NCBI RefSeq assembly: GCF_023715205.1 | Contig: NZ_JAMBNR010000001.1 | Location: 62,001-126,000, forward strand | Reading direction: 5' to 3' | Source: Mesobacillus maritimus | GTDB taxonomy: Bacteria; Bacillota; Bacilli; Bacillales; Cytobacillaceae | DNA length: 64,000 nucleotides | Shown here: piece by piece, positions 36,029 to 46,046 of the stretch | How positions within the stretch are numbered: the stretch's first letter is position 1 | How the letters are laid out: each line of letters begins with the position of its first letter | Made by a program: the position numbers and the translations under genes | Notes under the pieces: model-generated | What the model was told of the DNA's origin: nothing | What the model saw: only the letters and a program-made list of their open reading frames with translations | Database searches by the model: none

Positions 36029-36520
36029 ATGACTAAATTCAATCCAAACCGATTGAATGTTAAATATATCCCACCTGTTAATTCATATGTGCCAATTGAG
36101 GGAAGGAAATACACATTAACACATTCTGATGAAACCAGTGAGTTATTTTTAACAATTGGAGCGAAATATGATCATTCAGCAATAAATTTAAAGTTACGTG
36201 ATGAAGTTTTTGCTGAATGGCAAACAAGAAATGGAGAATACCTGTTATATGCAAAAGTATATGTTAGCGGGGGAGAGTTTGACAAAAAATTTTCTCAAGT
36301 TCGCTATATGATCTTCAAAAAAGAATTAGAATTAGCTTTGACAGGTATAATATATGGAGATCAACAGTTTTTAATGAATTCTCCATGGCTTTTGGATTGT
36401 CCGATTTTTGTTCATTTTGAAAGCATCTATCCAGAGTTTAATGAAGTGCAATTTTACGGAACACCTAGACAATATTTAAAGAAAGCCATAAACCGAGTTG
36501 TAAGTAAAACACAGGCTTAG
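36029..36520 (+). CDS. Staygreen family protein
   Basis: 163 aa matching the bacterial Staygreen family: KFNPNRLNVKY, then YTLTHSDETSELFLTIG and LRDEVFAEW. Plant members remove magnesium from chlorophyll; bacilli make no chlorophyll, so the role here is unknown. GAAAGGGG lies upstream. It is the last core-type gene before the island. Confidence 0.82.
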   Translation: MTKFNPNRLNVKYIPPVNSYVPIEGRKYTLTHSDETSELFLTIGAKYDHSAINLKLRDEVFAEWQTRNGEYLLYAKVYVSGGEFDKKFSQVRYMIFKKELELALTGIIYGDQQFLMNSPWLLDCPIFVHFESIYPEFNEVQFYGTPRQYLKKAINRVVSKTQA

Positions 36521-36530
36521 TCTGTGTTTT
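36506..36530 (+). terminator. terminator overlapping the Staygreen stop codon
   Basis: AAAACACAG and CTGTGTTTT form a perfect 9-bp stem followed by ATTTTA; the loop contains the stop codon. Confidence 0.85.
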
Positions 36531-36534
36531 ATTT

Positions 36535-37129
<595 letters not shown>

Positions 37130-38035
37130 ATGTTGCTATCACAAGCCATTGATGAATTTTTACTGTATTTACAGATCGAACGAAACTACTCCCAAAATAC
37201 GTTAGATAGTTATGAATATGATTTGAAAACGCTCCAAGACTTTCTGGTCCGCCATAACCGGTCATTACAACTTGATGACTTAATTCCATCGATCATTCGC
37301 CGCTACATTCAAGAAATGGTTCAAAAATACGAACTTAAACCAAGGACAATGGCACGAAAAATTTCTTGTTTAAAATCATTATCGAGGTATTGTTTAAAAG
37401 AGCGTTTCATTGCTGCTGATTTCATGGCTGGAATTGAAACACTAAAACAGGATAAAAAACTTCCCGTATATATGTCTCTATCTGAGTTAAAAAAGCTCTT
37501 TCATTTTTTGGAGCAAAATCAAGGCCGTTTTGCCTTACGGAATCATTTGATGTTTAAACTGTTGGCGAGTACCGGTATGAGACGGCAAGAGTTAGTGGAT
37601 CTTACCTGGCAGCAAGTGAATTTTGATAATATGACGATCAAAGTGTTTGGGAAAGGAAAAAAAGAACGCCTCCTCCCCCTCCACCCGATTATTCATCAAT
37701 TGTTTATGGATTACCGGGACAGTCTGCTTAGTTATCAAATTCATCCCGAAGAGCCGATCTTCCGGAATAAAAACGGTGATCAATTAAATGCTCGAGGCCT
37801 GCATAAGATCTTTAAGGAAACTCTTGAAAAAGCAGGACTTCCACCAAAAAGGTTTTCGCTTCATCATTTAAGGCATACGTTTGCTACCCTTCTTCTTCAA
37901 GAGAATAAAGAGAACATTGACATCCGGACGCTACAAGAACTGTTGGGACATGAAAGTTTGGCAACTACTTCCGTCTACACCCATGTTGATTTTGAACAAA
38001 AGCGTAAGGCCATCAACAGTTTTAAATTAGAATGA
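37130..38035 (+). CDS. tyrosine recombinase, XerC/XerD-like
   Basis: 301 aa from an ATG with AGGAGG upstream. It has an N-terminal SAM-like core-binding domain (about 1-85) and a catalytic domain with ASTGMRRQEL (Arg I), the HHLRHTFAT box, LLGHESLATTSVYTH with His and nucleophile Tyr. All catalytic residues appear present. Its length matches XerC/D, but its location next to two other recombinases suggests a mobile-element enzyme. Confidence 0.9.
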   Translation: MLLSQAIDEFLLYLQIERNYSQNTLDSYEYDLKTLQDFLVRHNRSLQLDDLIPSIIRRYIQEMVQKYELKPRTMARKISCLKSLSRYCLKERFIAADFMAGIETLKQDKKLPVYMSLSELKKLFHFLEQNQGRFALRNHLMFKLLASTGMRRQELVDLTWQQVNFDNMTIKVFGKGKKERLLPLHPIIHQLFMDYRDSLLSYQIHPEEPIFRNKNGDQLNARGLHKIFKETLEKAGLPPKRFSLHHLRHTFATLLLQENKENIDIRTLQELLGHESLATTSVYTHVDFEQKRKAINSFKLE

Positions 38036-38041
38036 TAACCT

Positions 38042-38066
38042 CAAAGCTCCCGATTCGGGAGCTTTG
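38042..38066. terminator. terminator between convergent recombinase genes
   Basis: CAAAGCTCCCGA and CGGGAGCTTTG form a strong stem, followed by TTTCTTTCC. Confidence 0.88.
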
Positions 38067-38081
38067 TTTCTTTCCTCTTTG

Positions 38082-39554
38082 TTATGAAACAGGAGGAAAC
38101 ATCGGGGGGTGTTGCATATATGATTGGCTTGAGGATGGATGACTGTACTGTCCCCCAGAATGGAAAACAGTCTGTTGTTGTTGATTCGTGTTCACTTGCA
38201 TCATTTGATACAGCTGTTGAATCATCACCCCAATCATATTAGGATCCATTTGATACGAATTAACACTTGGTGCATTTGACCCTGGTTGATTTATAAATGG
38301 ATTAGACCCTTGAAAAGATTGAAGGAGTTGAGGTGCTCCAGTCTGCATAGATGATTGACCTTTCATATTCATCATCTCCATTTGTTTATTCCTTTGTGCC
38401 AACTCAATTAAATTAAATTTAAACTGTGTAATGCTTTGTTCATTCCTTAACGCATGCTGATAGAGATCAGGTAGTTCTTGATAGAGCTGTTTGATGTTTA
38501 CATTCATAAGATGATGTTCTTGAAGCATAAAAAGTGTTTCTAACACTTCTTCCAAAATCGTCTGGGCAATTCGTATTTCCTTTTTATATTTGTGGTCCAT
38601 TCGGACATATCTTGCAAGACTTCCCTTCGAGCTGCTAATTCCGTGACCTAGAGCATAACGTATGGCATCATCAGATACACCCATTTCACCTAACATAGTT
38701 GCAAACGTATAGCGAAAAGCGTATGGTGTGATTTTCTTATCATCATCCCACTGTAGCGTATTGCATAACTTCTTGACCATATGGTTAAACTGTTTATTTG
38801 CAAGTGGTTTTCCTTGAACCCCATAGAGTAAAGCATTTTTCCCTGTTAGGTTCATATCTTCTACATACTGATTTACCTTCTGAAGTAGGACTGGAGGTAA
38901 TGGGATAAATCCTTTTTTGAATTTTGATGTATTTAATTCAGTGATCGGTTCATTCCCATTCTCTTCTTCTAATTCCCCGTATTGAATGCCTTTCTCTACA
39001 TTCGAAATCGAATCAGCGGTTAGCTTACACAAAGTAACATTCCTTAACCCCGTCATTAAATCTAGGTGGATCGGTAGTTCCGATTCCATAAGTTCTGGTT
39101 CTGTTCTCACACTTGAATAAATGGTAAATACTTCTTCAAAGTTCATTACGCGAGAATGATGTCCAACATCTGTCGTTTGAACCTTAATTGCTAGAAATGG
39201 ATTGGCTCCAAAGACCCCTAAATCTTTGAAGAATGAAAAAATGGAAGACATAGTAGCGACTCGTTGCTTAATTGTTTTTGGTTTATCCCTTTTTTTCTCT
39301 CGCAAAAACTTGACCCATTGTTGTACCAATTCAAAATCAATGTTTTCAATGATTGGTTCAATGTTATTCTCAACCATAAAGTCTTCCAGAATTGAAATAT
39401 TTTTACCATAGGAAGACAATGTGTTCTCGGACCACGAGCGGGCACCTTCCATGGTTTCATAGGCTGAACGTATGGAAGAGGTTCCATTAATTCGATCTTT
39501 GATTTTACCTGGAGTTGTAGCATTCTTTTGATTTGAAAACTGTTGTGATTGCAT
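38082..39554 (-). CDS. large tyrosine recombinase/integrase with Gln/Asn-rich tail
   Basis: 490 aa. N-terminal core-binding domain (about 40-125), then a catalytic domain with MTGLRNVTL (Arg I), KFKKGFIPL (Lys), PYAFRYTFATMLG (Arg II; the usual box His is Tyr here), ALGHGISSSKGSLARYVRM with His and Tyr. The last 110 residues are a Met/Gln/Asn-rich tail (LYQMMQVNTNQQQQT), unusual for integrases. It is probably co-transcribed with the truncated recombinase upstream. Likely responsible for island mobility. Confidence 0.85.
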   Translation of the reverse strand: MQSQQFSNQKNATTPGKIKDRINGTSSIRSAYETMEGARSWSENTLSSYGKNISILEDFMVENNIEPIIENIDFELVQQWVKFLREKKRDKPKTIKQRVATMSSIFSFFKDLGVFGANPFLAIKVQTTDVGHHSRVMNFEEVFTIYSSVRTEPELMESELPIHLDLMTGLRNVTLCKLTADSISNVEKGIQYGELEEENGNEPITELNTSKFKKGFIPLPPVLLQKVNQYVEDMNLTGKNALLYGVQGKPLANKQFNHMVKKLCNTLQWDDDKKITPYAFRYTFATMLGEMGVSDDAIRYALGHGISSSKGSLARYVRMDHKYKKEIRIAQTILEEVLETLFMLQEHHLMNVNIKQLYQELPDLYQHALRNEQSITQFKFNLIELAQRNKQMEMMNMKGQSSMQTGAPQLLQSFQGSNPFINQPGSNAPSVNSYQMDPNMIGVMIQQLYQMMQVNTNQQQQTVFHSGGQYSHPSSSQSYMQHPPMFPPVS

Positions 39555-39692
39555 TGTTTATTCTCCTTTGAAATGAATTTGATTACTAATGCAGATAAAT
39601 GTGTACTCTAGTCCATAAAAAGCATACAAAAAATTTATAGAAGGTTTAATCCATGAGCACATGTCCATTTACTCTTAAACAGTAACGAATAC

Positions 39693-40142
39693 CTATAACT
39701 CAATTAGTAAAATGTTCATTTGTTCATAGCACCTTACAAATGGGTTGTAAAGAATAATCCCCAAATCGTTTAAATGTGAGAAAAATGAAGTGATTGTGAT
39801 TATTTTCATGATAATTGTCTCTTTGTTTTGATTCTCCTCCTCCAATGAATAGAGCCAGCGTTCGCAGATTTCAAGATTGGTATTATTAATGTCGGGTTTT
39901 ACACCATTATGAATTAAAAATTCTATGAATCCACTTACTGCCCACTCAAATGAATTCATCAGGTCAATAGAACAGGTTTGATTCTCTTTGATTAATTCAA
40001 GAACTTCCCGTAACCGTAATGTATTTTGCTTTGTTACGTCACTTAGATGAAGATTCTGTATTACATGATCCAATCCAATATTCCCGACACTTAAACCAGG
40101 TCTTTTTTGTGTCACCTCATTAACAGTTGTTATATTAATCAT
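39693..40142 (-). CDS. recombinase N-terminal domain protein (no catalytic domain)
   Basis: 149 aa from an ATG with GGAGG 8 bases upstream. Its second half (FIEFLIHNGVKPDINNTN through FFSHLNDLGIILYNPF) parallels the core-binding domain of the neighbouring 490-aa recombinase (FMVENNIEPII..., FFKDLGVFGANPF). The catalytic domain is absent. It is either a truncated recombinase or a deliberately small DNA-binding partner. It has its own RBS. Confidence 0.7.
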   Translation of the reverse strand: MINITTVNEVTQKRPGLSVGNIGLDHVIQNLHLSDVTKQNTLRLREVLELIKENQTCSIDLMNSFEWAVSGFIEFLIHNGVKPDINNTNLEICERWLYSLEEENQNKETIIMKIITITSFFSHLNDLGIILYNPFVRCYEQMNILLIEL

Positions 40143-40403
40143 GTTTAATTCCTCCAATTAATAAGTTTTAATAAAAACAATTATTTACTTTCTTCTATGA
40201 CACTTGGATTTTCTTGTTTCATGAAGTGTTCTCATAAAACAACTGATAAGGAATGCACTTTTAAGTATTAATTTGTAAGCTGCAGGATCGTTATACCTCA
40301 GCTTTAAGAACATATAAATATGTTTCTATTGGTTTTAGAATTTAATGTGAAAACACCAATTAAAAATCCCTTTTTACAAAAAGTGAAAATTTTACAATAA
40401 AAA

Positions 40404-40441
40404 AAGCAAACGGATAGTGAGGATCACTAATCCATTCGCTT
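40404..40441 (-). terminator. minus-strand terminator hairpin in a non-coding zone
   Basis: On the minus strand AAGCGAATGGATTAGTGA pairs, with two mismatches, with TCACTATCCGTTTGCTT and is followed by TTTTTATTG. No gene is visible directly upstream on that strand, so it may be a relic or protect the recombinase genes from read-through. Confidence 0.6.
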
Positions 40442-41467
40442 GGTGCTTCCAACTCGAATGCATTGACATTGGGTAAAACTTATTAAGTTAACTATAATCT
40501 AACATTTATAACGGTAATACGGCAATTATAAGGGATAAAGATATTTTTTTCTTTTTTCATATTTATTATATTATCTTTAAGAACTATTGGATATTACAAG
40601 TGATAAGTAATAATCCTCCATTTTGAATCACCATTTTGGAGTTACTTTCCAAGCCCCCTATAATATTTTTTTCATTTCGTTATGGAGGAAAATCCATATA
40701 AAAATTTTCCTTTAAGTTTCAAAACAGTGGTCAGAACAGCTATATCCATGCTTGAAATACCTTCAAACTATTAAATCTTCATAAGGATTATTTGTTGATG
40801 CCCCCCTATTTTGAAACTTGTTAACCCCCACTTAAAACGGATTAAACAATTAATTACTGTAAACCTTTGCATAAGTTCTCTATTATATTCTAATTTAATT
40901 TCCACTTATAAATAAATAATTCACCGTTATCTTGGCTATAAAGCTTTTTCTAGATTGCAACGAAATTTCTAAACTGCTACATTCATTTGAGCCAAAGCTG
41001 AAGATATAATGAGCGATCTCTCTCTTTAATATAAATAATTTTGAAACTCCTAGTTTATAGTCCTTATTCTAACTTTCAGGCCCGTCTATTGTTTGGGTCC
41101 TGTTCGTAACTGTAATATTTTTAACACTTATTTCTAGAATTACTAAAATACCCCTTCTTAAATGCCAAAGTCGAAGAAGAAATCTACCAGCAAGATTTTT
41201 TTACGGACTTTATTATAGGGGGATGTATACCAGGTATGAACTTGTTACGGAACATATACTTCCATTTTTCATAAAATCATATCTTATCAAATTAGCCTAC
41301 AATATGGTCTTTTTCCAATTTTTTTCATTTTGTTTATTACCTTTTTAAAAAATTGTGGGTCATTTGTGGGGAGTTAGTGAGTGTTTTTGAGGGTAAATAC
41401 ATATGTTAGCTACTATTTTTAAACAAAACTTTTTACAATTAATTTTTTCGGTTATTTCATTGAGACA

Positions 41468-41497
41468 AAACCCGTAGAGGAGCTTTTCTACGGGTTT
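41468..41497. terminator. terminator hairpin in a non-coding zone
   Basis: AAACCCGTAG and CTACGGGTTT form a perfect 10-bp stem. A T-rich tract follows on the plus strand (TCCTTTATT). Confidence 0.65.
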
Positions 41498-41680
41498 CCT
41501 TTATTATTATTAGTTTTGTTATCTTTCCTTAAGTGGATCTGCTAATTATACCTGATTTTCAATAAAAAAAGCCTCTAGTTACTTCTAATTACCTGATATA
41601 AGGATTTGCCTATAGATTGCGTTTCCATTCCATTTTTCTTGTTATGGAAGTATCATCACTTTTTTTGTAATTAGTTGTGT

Positions 41681-41769
41681 GATTACAGCCACAAGAATGT
41701 ACCACCTCTGCCATGTTTTGTACCATCAGTTGCCACGGAATTTACCACATGCTGTCAACGTATTTTCAA
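41681..41769 (-). repeat. iteron array A: four 21-22 bp direct repeats
   Basis: Read on the minus strand, TGGTA starts at 41747, 41725 and 41704 (spacing 22 and 21), each followed 12 bases on by TGGCA or similar; a weaker first unit TTGAA...TGACA starts at 41769. The outer end reads GTGGCTGTAATCA. The array is homologous, unit by unit, to the one at 56517-56603 on the other strand. Confidence 0.75.
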
Positions 41770-41802
41770 TAGAAAAACTTTAGAGATATTGAATTGAAAA
41801 AA

Positions 41803-41839
41803 AAGCCTAATCCTTCAATTTTACCTAGGAATTAGGCTT
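41803..41839 (-). terminator. minus-strand terminator between palindrome and iterons
   Basis: AAGCCTAATCC and GGAATTAGGCTT pair; on the minus strand the stem is followed by eight T. Confidence 0.75.
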
Positions 41840-41884
41840 ATGGCTTTCCACAATCGCGCCAAATTGCAGACTATCATCTTTTAT

Positions 41885-41908
41885 TGCACAGTATACTTGT
41901 ACTGTGCA
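41885..41908. repeat. core-site-like palindrome, copy 1
   Basis: TGCACAGTA-TACTTG-TACTGTGCA: perfect 9-bp arms around a 6-bp spacer. Copies at 45222 and 56441 share the arms. The layout resembles a tyrosine-recombinase core site; a transcription-factor operator is the alternative. Confidence 0.7.
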
Positions 41909-42010
41909 GTAATTATTTTCTTAAATTTTAGTCTTTCTCATTACACATAAGCCCCCGTAGTATTATAAGATTAGCCCCTTAATACCAAATTATCGTCCCC
42001 TTTCTTGCAT

Positions 42011-42045
42011 AAAAAATAAGCCTTTGAAAATAAGGCTTATTTTTT
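42011..42045. terminator. bidirectional terminator at the left end of the cargo
   Basis: AAAAAATAAGCC and GGCTTATTTTTT form a 12-bp stem that overlaps the last codons of the decayed gene at 42037. Confidence 0.85.
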
Positions 42046-42703
42046 ATACTTATTCCTCAAACTATTATAAAAGACCTCAGTACTTTCCTTGTGACTAGTA
42101 AGCCCATCTCTATAAATTTCCATGATATCTCGATATAACTTATCCTTTTCAAGATATGCTTGTACTTTTGAATCCTTAATTTGGCCATTCGCTCTTTTCC
42201 ACTATGCTTTAAAATAAACTCTTAAAAAATCCTTAAAACTATTTATAGACTTTTCTTGTGCAAGTAAATAATCAACGTCATAATATTTACCCATTCCATC
42301 TGCTATTTCTAAGATATGGTTAACCATATAATCTATAAACTCATTATTACCACTCTTATCTGGTCCAAAATATAGAGTTAGCAGTGTACCCTTTTCTTTC
42401 AATTCAGCCTCGCTAACTCCTGATCCTTTTCAATTCTCTCAATTCTATTTGTATGGTCTGGATTCCTAAAATAATCATAATCAAACTTTATAAAAAGAGG
42501 AAATAAATGCAACACTTTGTTTCCTTACTTCTTGTATCCATTCAATTCTTGATTTTGAAACAATATTACTTTTAAAATTAGATTTATTTGTTTTATAAAC
42601 ATTATATAGACTTACTAATGCAGCAATTAAAGCAACAAATGCTGCGATACTAGCCCAAACAAAATTTCCTTTATCATCAAAAAAAGATATTATATAAATT
42701 CAA
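42037..42703 (-). pseudogene. decayed membrane-anchored protein gene
   Basis: Pieces in three frames join into one protein of about 221 aa: a TTG start behind AAGGGG, a membrane helix (VWASIAAFVALIAALVSLY), SKSRIEWIQEVRKQSVAF, then FDYDYFRNPDH, then the open stretch ending VYFKA, an in-frame TAG, and WKRANGQIKDSKVQAYL to the stop. Three single-base indels (one in T7) and one nonsense codon are needed, so this is genuine decay. The intact family, an N-terminal helix followed by IEWIQEVR, is common in mobile DNA; function unknown. Confidence 0.7.
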
Positions 42704-42987
42704 TACAATTACCCCTTACCAAATAATAGCAAAGAGGTGAACTATTTAAAACTAATTATTTCATCAACTGATACTCGATATTAATCCATTAACCCTTTTT
42801 TATTTGTATTATTCAATACCATAAATTATTTCCCTTCTTTTTTCTAATTTACCGGTGTGAATAACTTCGTATTTCTCTGGAACTTCCGTAGTTTTTGTTT
42901 GATATACGAGATGTCAATTATCTGTGTTACTTTAACTTATCAACTTTTGCTTACTTATATCCTACTGAATTCTAATTTCCATTCTGA
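42704..42987. other. short gene-free gap
   Basis: 284 bp of AT-rich DNA with no frame that has a usable start and RBS. Nothing recognisable. Confidence 0.3.
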
Positions 42988-43182
42988 TTAGGGTTCTATG
43001 TTTTTAGTCATCATGTATATAGTTTTTATTGCACCTTCAGCAATAATATCATCATTAGTTTTTAAATAGATTGATATACATTCAATATAATCCTTTAATT
43101 TATCATCAGTCATTAAACCAATTTTCATGTATTCTTGTTTTAGAATTTCTGCAAGTAGCATGCACTTTTCCTCATTAGACAT
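42988..43182 (-). CDS. small acidic helical protein, unknown
   Basis: 64 aa from an ATG with AAGGGGG 5 bases upstream. Predicted mainly helical (EKCMLLAEILKQEYMKIG). No family recognised. It follows two other minus-strand genes in the left cargo and may be in their operon. Confidence 0.55.
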   Translation of the reverse strand: MSNEEKCMLLAEILKQEYMKIGLMTDDKLKDYIECISIYLKTNDDIIAEGAIKTIYMMTKNIEP

Positions 43183-43282
43183 AAAATCCCCCTTATCCTA
43201 AACCGAAATCAATCGATGAACACACGGTACAGATATTATTACTAACCCTCCACTAATAATCAGCTGATGATTAAAGCATACT

Positions 43283-43486
43283 CTATTTATGCTCGTGTTC
43301 TTCAATTATCTTGAGGGTCCTTTTGATACCCACATTATAAATAAGTAGTTTTAAAAGGCTTTCTCGCTCTGAATCGGTAAAAAATATATTCCCATCCACA
43401 ATCTCCATTGGTACGGGAGAAAATTTACTATACAGGTCGTAATCAACTGGTTGCCCCTCTTTTTTCAGCTTTAAATCACTACACAT
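43283..43486 (-). CDS. small protein, unknown
   Basis: 67 aa from an ATG with GAGGGTGA at 7-base spacing. The N-terminal half contains PVDYDLYSKFSPVPMEIVDG, the C-terminal half a charged helix ending EEHEHK. Looks like small phage or plasmid proteins. No function assigned. Confidence 0.55.
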   Translation of the reverse strand: MCSDLKLKKEGQPVDYDLYSKFSPVPMEIVDGNIFFTDSERESLLKLLIYNVGIKRTLKIIEEHEHK

Positions 43487-43529
43487 GGGATCACCCTCTG
43501 TTCTTAAAAATTTTTAAGTGCCAAGTTTA

Positions 43530-44216
43530 TTATTTCACATTGTCCAACCACCACTGTGAACCATGAAACTCAGGTCCAATTGCGTTTATTATTTCTTTTC
43601 TTTTTTTGTAACCCTTTGAACTTAATTCTTGAAAGCGTTCGTAGAACCTTTGAGAATCCTCAAACGCCTGACATTTTTTACTATCACCACACTCACAAGC
43701 TTTTTCGGTGACAAATCCTTGTCCTCCTGGCTTTGAGTAACAAAAAATCGATCCTTCTATTAAGTGGCTGTTTTCAACATTTTTGTTTGCTGTTTCATTA
43801 AAATCATTACCACATATCCCATTGGTTAACTGATACAAAGAATTATTCTCTTTTTGCTTCGGTTCTAATCTATTTACAAGTTCTTCTACTTTCTGTTTAA
43901 ACTTTTTAGACACCCTATCTGTATATTCATCAATAAAAACAACTTCGTTTAATACTTGTTCACGGATTGCTGGTTTTAACATTTCTTCCGTTGCTAGATC
44001 CACCTTAATCCCTAACCAATCTTCTAAGAAAAATTTTACTTCTAGAAACTCCAGCCCAATTTCTGCTTCGAATTCAACTAGTATATCTAGATCGCTTGTT
44101 TTAGTTTGCTGATTTCTTGAATAAGAGCCGAATATCCCTAATTTTTTAATACCATATTTCTTCTTCAAGAACCTCCTTGTTGCTAATAACTGTTCCTCAA
44201 TAAACTCTCTATCCAC
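43530..44216 (-). CDS. MNT-type nucleotidyltransferase with Cys-rich C-terminal region
   Basis: 228 aa from a GTG with AAGGGAG 9 bases upstream. Residues about 5-100 are a minimal nucleotidyltransferase: GIFGSYSRNQQ, then TSDLDILVEF (Asp pair at 42 and 44) and a third Asp in IKVDLAT. This is the MntA/antitoxin fold that can AMPylate a toxin, but no HEPN gene is next to it. The C-terminal half is unrelated and has FCYSKPGGQGF and ACECGDSKKC, a possible zinc knuckle. Divergent from the Mrr-like gene. Confidence 0.75.
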   Translation of the reverse strand: MDREFIEEQLLATRRFLKKKYGIKKLGIFGSYSRNQQTKTSDLDILVEFEAEIGLEFLEVKFFLEDWLGIKVDLATEEMLKPAIREQVLNEVVFIDEYTDRVSKKFKQKVEELVNRLEPKQKENNSLYQLTNGICGNDFNETANKNVENSHLIEGSIFCYSKPGGQGFVTEKACECGDSKKCQAFEDSQRFYERFQELSSKGYKKRKEIINAIGPEFHGSQWWLDNVK

Positions 44217-44306
44217 TTTGCTTTTCTCCCTTATTATAAATGGTATAATTTTACTCCCTCTTGAGAAAATAAACATATCAAATTGTTAGTGTGGTGACTA
44301 TTATTC

Positions 44307-45101
44307 ATGGGAATAATCTCAAAAAAAACATCAAAAAAATTAGAGGTTAAACTTACAATTTTATTAGCACTGGGCTTCTATACTGCTGAGTATCACTGGT
44401 TAGGCCTTTTTCTAATTATTTACATCGCAAGTCTATTTGGCTTAGGTTTACAACACATTGTTGATATTAAAAAATTTAGATATTGGAGTTTTAAAGACAA
44501 GGCAAAATTAATAACCTTTATTTATCTTTTGTTAATATTCTTTGTTGGCTTATTTCCAAAAGATTCACCCATGAATGCTTTTGCAAGTTGGTTCCTTACC
44601 CTTTCCTTTTTGTCACTAATATTTATGTTTTTATATAAAACAGGAAAAGCAATAATTCAATTCCTTTCTAACTCATCACAATATAAATCATATCAAAATA
44701 CACTAGATGAAATCGATAACATGAATGGTACAGAATTTGAAAAGTTCTTATATCATCTTTTTAAACACCAAGGTTATTTTGCTAAATTAACCCCAGATAA
44801 CGGAGATTTTGGTGCTGACCTTGTTTTACAAAAGGGAAATCAAAAAATTGTTATACAAGCAAAAAGGTATTCCAATAAAGTCGGTGTGGACGCAATATAT
44901 GAGGTTCTAGGAGGTGCGGGATATTACAATGCCAACAAAAAGTGGGTTATAACTAATAACTACTATACTGACAAAGCCATTGTACTGGCACACAAAAATA
45001 ATGTTAAATTATATGATCGTGATGATTTAATAATCATGTTGAAAGAATACAATGAACCCCGTAAAACCAAGAATAAAATGAGAAGATCTAAAAATGCGTA
45101 A
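44307..45101 (+). CDS. membrane-anchored Mrr-like restriction endonuclease
   Basis: 264 aa. Three or four hydrophobic helices (about 14-110) precede a Mrr-type PD-(D/E)XK nuclease domain: NGTEFEKFLYHLFKHQGY, GDFGADLVL (Asp 171), VIQAKRYSNKVG (Gln 184, Lys 186), then AIYEVLGGAGYY. Mrr proteins cut methylated or foreign DNA; the membrane anchor suggests action on incoming DNA. It diverges from the nucleotidyltransferase gene over about 90 bp, so a shared promoter region is likely. Confidence 0.82.
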   Translation: MGIISKKTSKKLEVKLTILLALGFYTAEYHWLGLFLIIYIASLFGLGLQHIVDIKKFRYWSFKDKAKLITFIYLLLIFFVGLFPKDSPMNAFASWFLTLSFLSLIFMFLYKTGKAIIQFLSNSSQYKSYQNTLDEIDNMNGTEFEKFLYHLFKHQGYFAKLTPDNGDFGADLVLQKGNQKIVIQAKRYSNKVGVDAIYEVLGGAGYYNANKKWVITNNYYTDKAIVLAHKNNVKLYDRDDLIIMLKEYNEPRKTKNKMRRSKNA

Positions 45102-45149
45102 AAGAGTTGGATGGAGTATTCCTTTTTAATAATTCCATCCAACTCTTTT
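45100..45149. terminator. strong terminator after the Mrr-like gene
   Basis: AAAAGAGTTGGATGGA pairs perfectly with TCCATCCAACTCTTTT (16 bp), overlapping the stop codon. Confidence 0.93.
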
Positions 45150-45221
45150 ACTTCATTTACTGGTTTTTTTAAGCATCGTCCCTTTACTTTAAGTAAGTTT
45201 AACAAAAATAAATGTCGTAAA

Positions 45222-45245
45222 TGCGCAGTATCGTTGTACTGCGCA
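45222..45245. repeat. core-site-like palindrome, copy 2
   Basis: TGCGCAGTA-TCGTTG-TACTGCGCA: perfect 9-bp arms, 6-bp spacer. It differs from copy 1 only by a compensated A-to-G/T-to-C pair in the arms and by the spacer, whose TTG end is kept. It lies between the two cargo blocks. No iterons are seen beside it. Confidence 0.72.
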
Positions 45246-45370
45246 GCAAAAAATTCTGCACTGTTACAGAAACTCTCCTGCTCGTAATATGAGGCAACCT
45301 AGATAGGTTGAATTTATTTAAATCCAAGTTACCCTCCAAACTATTTAAAAACTAATACCAAACAAAGTCA

Positions 45371-45972
45371 TCATTTAATGAAGACGACATATACCTTATC
45401 CAACGTCAATTGAGTTTGATAAGTATATAATTCAACTTTCCCCCTATATTCAGAAGGGATGTTATTGATTAGATGTTCCGTAGCTTTTAAAGTGTGTTCA
45501 CCAAAATCATATATTACTAGGAATTTATAAGCGGATTCCGGGTCAAAATTCACCTTCGTCTTTCCTTCTAGCAAACCCTGAATGTCCTTAATAATACCGT
45601 TCCTCTGTGCAGAGCCAAACTTAAACCCACTGTTAATAGGCTTGTTACACTTGATTTCAGCTATGATATTTACATCACCAGTCACCATGATATCGTAGCC
45701 ATTACCACTTGGCTTTGCTCTCAATACCTCATTTAAATAAACCTGATAATTAGCATCTACATAAGAAAATATTCTCTTAACCAGTCCATAAAACGGATTG
45801 TGGTTTTGTATGTAATAATATTGTTAATATCGCTTAACGTTGTTTTTATATCTACAAAATCTTCTATTGATAGTTTTGAATAATAGTCTATATTTTCACC
45901 AGTCACTTTGGATGAGATGAACTGGTTAAATCGTTCTTTAAGTTCATCTTCTCTGTTGTACGTTTGAACCAT
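45371..45972 (-). pseudogene. PD-(D/E)XK-like nuclease-type gene with a 1-base frameshift
   Basis: Two adjacent frames (45757-45972 and 45371-45724) join into 200 aa if one T is added in the T4 run near 45768: DWLREY-FSYVDANYQVYLNEVLRAKP. The second part has YDIMVTGDVNIIAEIKCNKP, a D...ExK pattern typical of PD-(D/E)XK folds. ATG 45972 starts the N-terminal part. The event could be a sequencing error in a homopolymer or a mutation. Confidence 0.6.
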
Positions 45973-46046
45973 TCTAAACCTCCTCTACTCCAACTGGTTT
46001 TCCTTACATTTCGCGTTTACGTTCCTATAGAACATATTCGGCGATT

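Larger units (their letters stand above)
40143..41680. other. 1.5-kb AT-rich stretch without genes
   Basis: I find no supportable coding frame on either strand. It holds two terminator-like hairpins (40404-40441 and 41468-41497) and short G/C-rich tags. It separates the recombinase genes from the iteron array at 41.7 kb and may contain regulatory or recombination sequence. Confidence 0.45.
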
